Of a stretch of 34,311 bases of DNA, positions 29,736-34,311 are shown piece by piece. Both the position numbers and the translations under genes were made by a program. Numbering within the stretch: the stretch's first letter is position 1; every line of letters starts with the position of its first letter. This DNA comes from Chromobacterium subtsugae (GTDB taxonomy: Bacteria; Pseudomonadota; Gammaproteobacteria; Burkholderiales; Chromobacteriaceae). Below the pieces are notes generated by a model. It ran no database searches, was not told where the DNA came from, and saw only the letters and a list, made by a program, of their open reading frames with translations. The stretch is from NCBI RefSeq assembly GCF_001676875.1, contig NZ_JYKA01000029.1, positions 1 through 34,311 of the forward strand, given 5' to 3'.

Positions 29736-30548
29736 TCAGCAGTCGGTGACGACTTCGGCGGCGGCGCCGGTGGCGGCGCTGCGGGGGGCGGTGGCGGATT
29801 CGCTGCTCAGTTTGGCCACCAGGGCGTCATGGTCGGTTTTGAGCTGGCCGTACTGCTCGCCCAGCTTTTTGAACTCGGCCGCGGTCGGCAGGCCGCTGAA
29901 TTGCTCCAGCACGCCGGCCTGGCTTTCGGCGATGGTTTGCACGGCGGCGGACAGCTCGGCGGTGTCGGCGGTTTGGCGGCTGGAGAATTTGCCCAGCAAG
30001 CCCTTGATCTTGTCGCTGAAGCCGGCCAGCGCGCCGGCGTTGTCGTCTTCCAGCTCCAGGGTGAATTCGATGGCTTCGGAAAATAGGTTGTCCGGGTCAA
30101 ACTTTCGCTTTGCCAGCGGGTTGCTCTTGGCTGTTGCGCTGAACTTCAGCATGTCGCAGCCCAGGCTGGCGGGATCGTCGGTGACGGCCAGGCCGACCAG
30201 ATAGGCTTCGCCGGTGTCGGCAAACTTCGGGTTGATCTCGATGGATGAGTAAACTTTTTGGCGATCGTCGTTTGTCATTTTGACAAGATCGTCAGTCGGA
30301 TCGATAACAGCGAACAGCGCCAGCTTGTCGTCTTCCACTTTTTCCGCGCTCAGCGCCAACACATCGCCATAGCGCTTGAATGGACTGTCCGGCGTATATC
30401 CCTTGATGTGTTCCATATTGACCCGTGCGCCGTATTTCTTCGGGTCGTAATTTTTTGCCATCTGCTCGATCCAGCTGCGCTCGATGTTGCGGCCGTCGGT
30501 GGTGGCGCCTTCGGTGGCGACACGGAATTTCTTTGCCTTGCTTGCCAT
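29736..30548 (-). CDS. O: Capsid scaffold and maturation protease gpO
   Basis: 270 aa, P2 gpO family. The N-terminal serine protease has the expected triad residues: Asp 18 (GATTDGRNI), His 47 (VNMEHIKGY), and a Ser at 101/102 (KVYSSIEINP). The C-terminus is a helical scaffold. The start at 30548 has GAGG upstream. First gene of the Po operon (O-N-M-L-X-lysis-R-S). Confidence 0.95.
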   Translation of the reverse strand: MASKAKKFRVATEGATTDGRNIERSWIEQMAKNYDPKKYGARVNMEHIKGYTPDSPFKRYGDVLALSAEKVEDDKLALFAVIDPTDDLVKMTNDDRQKVYSSIEINPKFADTGEAYLVGLAVTDDPASLGCDMLKFSATAKSNPLAKRKFDPDNLFSEAIEFTLELEDDNAGALAGFSDKIKGLLGKFSSRQTADTAELSAAVQTIAESQAGVLEQFSGLPTAAEFKKLGEQYGQLKTDHDALVAKLSSESATAPRSAATGAAAEVVTDC

Positions 30549-30591
30549 GGTTTGCGGTCCTCGGTCGGGTGTCTGTCGTGGCGATGCGCCC

Positions 30592-30690
30592 ATAATCCCG
30601 GCCGCGTGGGGCGGGGTCGAGCGGTGGCTGTTGTGTGGCGATCAGGCACAACCGGCAGGCGAAGAATTGCGCCAGACAAGCCGGCAGACT
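30592..30690. promoter_or_regulatory. Divergent late promoters Po and Pp sharing one Ogr box
   Basis: GTTGTG (30630-30635) and CACAAC (30647-30652) form one dyad, with the core GTTGT-N13-ACAAC. On the minus strand GATTAT (30592-30597) and on the plus strand CAGACT (30685-30690) are each centred about 46 bp from the dyad centre, symmetric about it. One Ogr-bound site thus serves O (leftward) and P (rightward). The plus -10 overlaps the centre of a perfect palindrome CCGGCAG-A-CTGCCGG (30681-30695). Confidence 0.8.
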
Positions 30691-30696
30691 GCCGGC

Positions 30697-32463
30697 ATGG
30701 ATACCCAAACCCTTATTTCTGAACTCGATCTAGACCCGCGCCGGCTGGCCCGCGCCCTCTATTGGCAGGGCTGGCGCATCGCGCGCATTGCCGAACATGT
30801 CGGCGCGCGGCCGGCGACGGTGCATAGCTGGAAGCGGCGCGACGCCTGGGACGATTCCGACCCGGCCGACCGCATCGCGTCCACCATCGAAACGCGGATG
30901 CAGCAGCTGATTCTGAAGAAGGACAAGGAGGGGAAGGACTTCAAGGAAATCGACTTGCTCGGCCGCCAGGTGGAACGCCTGGCGCGGGTGGGCAAGTACA
31001 GCCAGACCGGCAAAGAGTCGGACCTGAACCCGAACATCGCCAACCGCAACGCCAAGCCCAAGCGCCAGCCGGAACGCAACCCGATTACCGATGAGCACAA
31101 GGCGCAGCTGGTGGCGGCCTTCCTCGATGGCATGTTCGACTACCAGAAGCACTGGTACAGGGCAGGGCAGCAAGAGCGCATCCGCGACATCCTGAAAAGC
31201 CGCCAGATCGGCGCCACCTACTATTTCGCGCATGAGGCGCTGATTACCGCGCTGGAGACCGGGCGCAATCAGATCTTCCTGTCCGCTTCCAAGGCCCAGG
31301 CTTTCCAGTTCCGGTCCTACATCTGCGATTTCGTGAAGGATGTCACCGGGGTGGAGCTGAAGGGCGAAGTCATCAAGCTGCCCAACGGCGCGGAGCTGTC
31401 ATTCCTGGGGACGAACAGCCGCACCGCCCAGGGCCGCCACGGCGACTTGTATGTGGATGAATACTTCTGGATTCCGCGCTTTCTGGAGCTGCGCAAGCTG
31501 GCCAGCGGTATGGCCAGCCAGAAGATGTACCGCCAGACCTATTTCTCCACGCCATCCGCCATGTCCCATGAGGGTTACAAGGTGTGGACCGGCGAGCATT
31601 TCAACCGCGGCCGGCCCAAGGCGGAACACATCAAGCTCGACGTGTCGCACCAGGCATTGGCCGGCGGCGTGCGCGGGCCGGATGGCCGCTGGCGCCAGAT
31701 CGTCACCATCATGGACGCGCTGGCCGGCGGCTGCGATCGGTTCGATCTGGATCAGCTGCGGCCGGAGTACAGCCCGGAAGAGTTCTTGCAGCTGTTCATG
31801 TGCCAGTTCATCGACGACGGCGCCAGCGTGTTTTCCTTCGCCGCGTTGCAGCGGGCGATGGTGGATGCCTGGGAGGTGTGGGACGACTTCAAGCCGTTCG
31901 CCGCGCGGCCGTTCGGCCATCGCCCGGTTTGGCTTGGCTATGACCCCAGCCACACCGGCGACAGTGCGGCGCTGGTGGTGCTGGCGCCGCCGGCCGTACC
32001 GGGCGGCAAATTCCGCATCTTGGAGCGGGCGCAGTTCAAAGGCATGGATTTTGCCAAGCAGGCCGACTTCATCCGCCAGCAGACCCAGCGCTACAACGTC
32101 GAATACATCGGCATCGACACGTCCGGCCTGGGGACGGGCGTCTATCAGCTGGTGAAGCAGTTCCGGCCGGACGCGGTGGCAATCAGCTACAGCGTCGAGG
32201 TGAAAACCCGTCTGGTGCTTAAAGCCTTGGACGTGATCAATAGCGGCCGCCTTGAGTACGACGCCAGCCACAACGACATCGCCGCGGCCTTCCTGTCGAT
32301 CAAGAAAACCAGCACCCCCAGCGGGCGCGGCGTCACCTTCGCCGCCGGCCGCTCCGAAGAAACCAGCCACGCCGACCTGGCGTGGGCCACCATGCACGCC
32401 CTGGCGCACGAGCCGCTAGAGGGCGCGACTTCCACCAATACCAGCTTCATGGAGATTTTTTGA
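30697..32463 (+). CDS. P: Terminase large subunit (ATPase/nuclease) gpP
   Basis: 588 aa. The N-terminus is an HTH (ALYWQGWRIARIAEHVGARP, then ATVHSWKRRDAW), followed by a Walker A-like SRQIGATY (168-175), a Walker B LYVDE (251-255), and a C-terminal nuclease with GYDPSHTGDSAALVV. It packages DNA at cos with gpM. The start at 30697 (MDTQTLISELDLDPRRL) is family-typical; no Shine-Dalgarno is visible and the predicted transcript start is at or within 1 nt of the A of ATG, so it may be leaderless. The open frame to 30484 is not coding. Confidence 0.95.
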   Translation: MDTQTLISELDLDPRRLARALYWQGWRIARIAEHVGARPATVHSWKRRDAWDDSDPADRIASTIETRMQQLILKKDKEGKDFKEIDLLGRQVERLARVGKYSQTGKESDLNPNIANRNAKPKRQPERNPITDEHKAQLVAAFLDGMFDYQKHWYRAGQQERIRDILKSRQIGATYYFAHEALITALETGRNQIFLSASKAQAFQFRSYICDFVKDVTGVELKGEVIKLPNGAELSFLGTNSRTAQGRHGDLYVDEYFWIPRFLELRKLASGMASQKMYRQTYFSTPSAMSHEGYKVWTGEHFNRGRPKAEHIKLDVSHQALAGGVRGPDGRWRQIVTIMDALAGGCDRFDLDQLRPEYSPEEFLQLFMCQFIDDGASVFSFAALQRAMVDAWEVWDDFKPFAARPFGHRPVWLGYDPSHTGDSAALVVLAPPAVPGGKFRILERAQFKGMDFAKQADFIRQQTQRYNVEYIGIDTSGLGTGVYQLVKQFRPDAVAISYSVEVKTRLVLKALDVINSGRLEYDASHNDIAAAFLSIKKTSTPSGRGVTFAAGRSEETSHADLAWATMHALAHEPLEGATSTNTSFMEIF

Positions 32464-33527
32464 TGGGCAAACCTCGCCGCAGCCACAACCATTCCCAAAC
32501 CCCGGCCGCGCCGGCGGCGCCATCGGCTCCGGCCAGCACGCCGCTGGCGTTTTCCTTCGGCGAGCCAGTGCCGGTGCTGGACCGGCGCGAAATCATGGAC
32601 CTGTTGCAGTGCGTGGACAATGGCCGCTGGTATGAGCCGCCGGTCAGCTGGGACGGCCTGGCGCGCAGCCTGCGCGCCAACGTCCATCACGCCAGTGCCT
32701 TGATGGTGAAGCGCAATGTGCTGGTCAGCACCTTCAAGCCGCATCGGCTGCTGAGCCGGTCGGCGTTTTCGGCCTGGCTGATGGATTATCTGGTCTTCGG
32801 CAATGCCTATTTGCAGGCCATCACCAATCGGCTGGGCGGCGTGATGGAGCTGAAGCCGGCGCGCGCCAAGTATGTGCGCCGCGCCAAAGACCTGGCCGGC
32901 TTCTGGTGGGTGCCGGGTTTCGACCAGGAGCAGCAATTGGCCGGCCAGGTGCTGCATCTGATGGACGCCGACATCAATCAGGAGGTGTACGGCCTGCCGG
33001 AATACCTGGCCGCGCTGCAATCGGCCTGGCTCAACGAGTCGGCTACGCTGTTCCGCCGCAAGTACTACCTGAACGGCTCGCACGCCGGCTTCATCCTGTA
33101 CATGACGGACCCGGCCAACAATGAGCAGGACATCGACAACCTGCGCAAGGCGCTGCGCGACAGCAAGGGGCCAGGCAACTTCAAAAACCTGTTCATGTAC
33201 GCGCCCAACGGCAAGAAGGATGGCTTGCAGCTGCTGCCGATCAGCGAGGTGACGGCCAAGGACGAGTTTCTGAACATCAAGAACGTGACGCGCGACGACG
33301 TGCTGGCCGCGCACCGGGTGCCGCCGCAGCTCTTGGGCGTGATCCCCGGCAACGCCGGCGGCTTCGGCGACGCGCCCAAGGCGGCTGGCGTGTTCTACGA
33401 AAACGAAATCAAGCCGCTGATGATGCGCTTGCAGGAGGTCAACGAGTGGGCGAAGCTGACGCTTGGACTCGGAGAGGACATTATCCAGTTTGGCGAGTAT
33501 GCGCTGGCTGCCGCGGCGGCGGCCTGA
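32463..33527 (+). CDS. Q: Portal protein gpQ
   Basis: 354 aa, P2 portal family (PBSX/P2 portal). AFSFGEPVPVLDRREIMDLL, WYEPPVSWDGLARSLRANVH, and MDADINQEVYGLPEYLAALQ are characteristic. ATG overlaps the P stop (TGATG). Ends with an Ala tract. Confidence 0.95.
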   Translation: MGKPRRSHNHSQTPAAPAAPSAPASTPLAFSFGEPVPVLDRREIMDLLQCVDNGRWYEPPVSWDGLARSLRANVHHASALMVKRNVLVSTFKPHRLLSRSAFSAWLMDYLVFGNAYLQAITNRLGGVMELKPARAKYVRRAKDLAGFWWVPGFDQEQQLAGQVLHLMDADINQEVYGLPEYLAALQSAWLNESATLFRRKYYLNGSHAGFILYMTDPANNEQDIDNLRKALRDSKGPGNFKNLFMYAPNGKKDGLQLLPISEVTAKDEFLNIKNVTRDDVLAAHRVPPQLLGVIPGNAGGFGDAPKAAGVFYENEIKPLMMRLQEVNEWAKLTLGLGEDIIQFGEYALAAAAAA

Positions 33528-33549
33528 CTCGTCGCAAGCCTGAAGGACA

Positions 33550-33573
33550 AAGCCCCGCGGATGCGGGGCTTTT
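33550..33573. terminator. Terminator after Q
   Basis: AAGCCCCGC-N4-GCGGGGCTTTT ends the Pp operon; it also lies just past the stop of the convergent 33586-33939 gene. Confidence 0.85.
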
Positions 33574-33585
33574 GCTTTGCCTACC

Positions 33586-33939
33586 TCAGCGAAAGGAAAT
33601 CCCGCCCGGAGTGCCGGCGGCGGCGGCATCCAGAGAGTGGCGCAGCGCGGTGTCTAGGCACGGGATTTCGCGGAGTCGCGTTTTTGGCGATATACCCACG
33701 GCGCGGAATCTCTCGATGGCAATCTCCAGCTCTTGCACCACGATTAGTTGGCCGCCGACATATTGGTCGCGGCCTTCGTGTGGCGGCATAAGGTCGCGGG
33801 TTTGGTCGATGAACACCTCGCGGAACCGCCGCGTGATCTGCCGTGCCTCCAGCAATGTGGGCTGCCCTGATTTGAGCAGGCGTATTGCCAAGTCCAGCTC
33901 ATCAGCCAGTAGCTCTATGGTGTACGGCGTGGATTCCAT
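33586..33939 (-). CDS. Hypothetical protein (117 aa) between Q and cos
   Basis: Unknown. A predicted helical protein (STPYTIELLADELDLAIRLL, then QPTLLEARQITRRFREVFID and VGGQLIVVQELEIAIERFR). The start at 33939 is favoured by GGGA 6 nt upstream; ATG at 33951 is an alternative. It lies at the site where phiCTX carries its ctx cytotoxin moron, between portal and cos, and has its own operator-like palindrome, so it is likely a moron. Confidence 0.65.
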   Translation of the reverse strand: MESTPYTIELLADELDLAIRLLKSGQPTLLEARQITRRFREVFIDQTRDLMPPHEGRDQYVGGQLIVVQELEIAIERFRAVGISPKTRLREIPCLDTALRHSLDAAAAGTPGGISFR

Positions 33940-33951
33940 GTGGCTTCCCAT

Positions 33952-33973
33952 TTTGAATTTGTACGAATTCAAA
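33952..33973. promoter_or_regulatory. Operator-like palindrome upstream of the 117-aa gene
   Basis: TTTGAATT-N6-AATTCAAA is a perfect 8-bp-arm palindrome, directly before the possible ATG at 33951. AT-rich within a GC-rich region. Likely a repressor-binding site. Confidence 0.6.
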
Positions 33974-34065
33974 TTAGACCACGCTCGACAGAATATCAAT
34001 ACTAGCCAGAACCATTGCGGCGGCATGAATGACACCGCGCCAGGTCGGCCAGCCCCCAGCGCGCG

Positions 34066-34088
34066 CCATCGAAGCCCCGCCTCGCCCC
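34066..34088 (-). other. cos: cos site (cosN-like)
   Basis: GGCGAGGCGGGG at 34075-34086 (minus strand) equals the first 12 bases of the known P2 cohesive end GGCGAGGCGGGGAAAGCAC; the next bases differ. Its position beyond Q matches the P2 family. Terminase (M/P) would cut here; exact nick positions are not visible from sequence. Confidence 0.8.
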
Positions 34089-34109
34089 CGCGCTTCATGT
34101 GTGGGAAAT

Positions 34110-34210
34110 CATGCATGCGCATGAACGGCCCGCAAACGCCCCAGGCGCGGCGCTCTCGCCCGCTGGTGGGGTGCCGGGCCTCATGCGCTTTCATGCGCGC
34201 TATGCATGCA
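34110..34210. repeat. Cluster of ATGCATGC / TCATGCGC motifs beside cos
   Basis: CATGCATGCGCATG at 34110-34123, TCATGCGC at 34181-34188 and again at 34191-34198, and ATGCATGCA at 34202-34210. The repeats lie within 125 bp of cos, as expected for terminase-binding cosB-like sites or integrase arm sites. Role inferred. Confidence 0.5.
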
Positions 34211-34311
34211 GCAGCGGCAACGGCGACTGTCTCGAATAGGGAACACAATTAAGGCGGGGTGGTTTTGTGAGTGGTTTTGTTTTTACTTGATTGTTTTTAA
34301 ACAAAATGGCA
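34211..34311. other. AT-rich right end, probable attachment region
   Basis: No gene. From 34255 the DNA becomes T-rich with short A/T tracts (TTTTGTTTTTAC, TTTTTAAACAAAA). In the phiCTX-type gene order the attachment site lies next to cos, so attR is expected here or just outside. No repeat of the left end is visible. Confidence 0.4.

Overview
The window holds nearly all of a P2-family (Peduovirus-like) temperate phage, present as a prophage. The gene content is canonical: tyrosine integrase, HUH replication endonuclease gpA, Ogr-type zinc activator, CII-like and Cro/CI-like regulators, complete P2 tail, lysis and head modules, and a cos sequence close to that of P2. The high GC content, the gene set and the order int - A - ogr - repressor - D...Q - cos (cos and attachment region together at the far end, as in phage phiCTX, unlike P2 itself) suggest a Gram-negative, probably betaproteobacterial host such as a Chromobacterium relative. 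The host assignment is inference.

Layout. 1-1376: a strong terminator hairpin at the left edge, two 11-bp direct repeats, and int (+). 1377-6856: early/replication genes on the minus strand (small ORFs, an excisionase-like HTH protein, gpA, Ogr, a CII-family regulator, an RHH-like protein). 6857-6969: divergent immunity control region with two operator-like sites, then the repressor (+, TTG start). 7345-10934: accessory (moron) DNA on the minus strand, comprising a two-TM membrane protein, hicAB with a consensus promoter, and a separately promoted three-gene operon (234 aa, 169 aa and a TrfB/KorA-like protein). That operon's 3' end runs into five degenerate CRISPR type I-E-like repeats and stops at a terminator.

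10967-30548: late genes on the minus strand in P2 order (D U T E/E' FII FI / fibre assembly H I J W V / methylase S R / zinc finger, spanins, endolysin, holins, X L / M N O). 30697-33527: terminase P and portal Q (+). 33586-34311: one unknown gene with a palindrome at its start, cos, and a cluster of ATGCATGC/TCATGCGC motifs.

How it works together. Four late promoters can be recognised by a shared dyad GTTGT-N13-ACAAC about 46 bp from a -10-like hexamer: one each before FI and V, and one dyad shared by the divergent O and P. These are the expected Ogr targets, so Ogr made from the early operon would switch on all structural and lysis genes. At P and V the predicted start site falls at or within about 2 nt of the ATG and no Shine-Dalgarno is visible, so these mRNAs may be leaderless. 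gpE/E' uses a TTTTTTG -1 frameshift site.

The most novel element is the 9129-9351 array. It has five stem-loop repeats with the GTTCCC-stem-GGG(A/T)TGAACC architecture of type I-E CRISPR repeats but spacers of only about 20 nt and no cas genes. It would be transcribed in the crRNA-sense direction as the 3' tail of the moron operon, and is a candidate phage-borne RNA decoy against a host type I-E CRISPR system.
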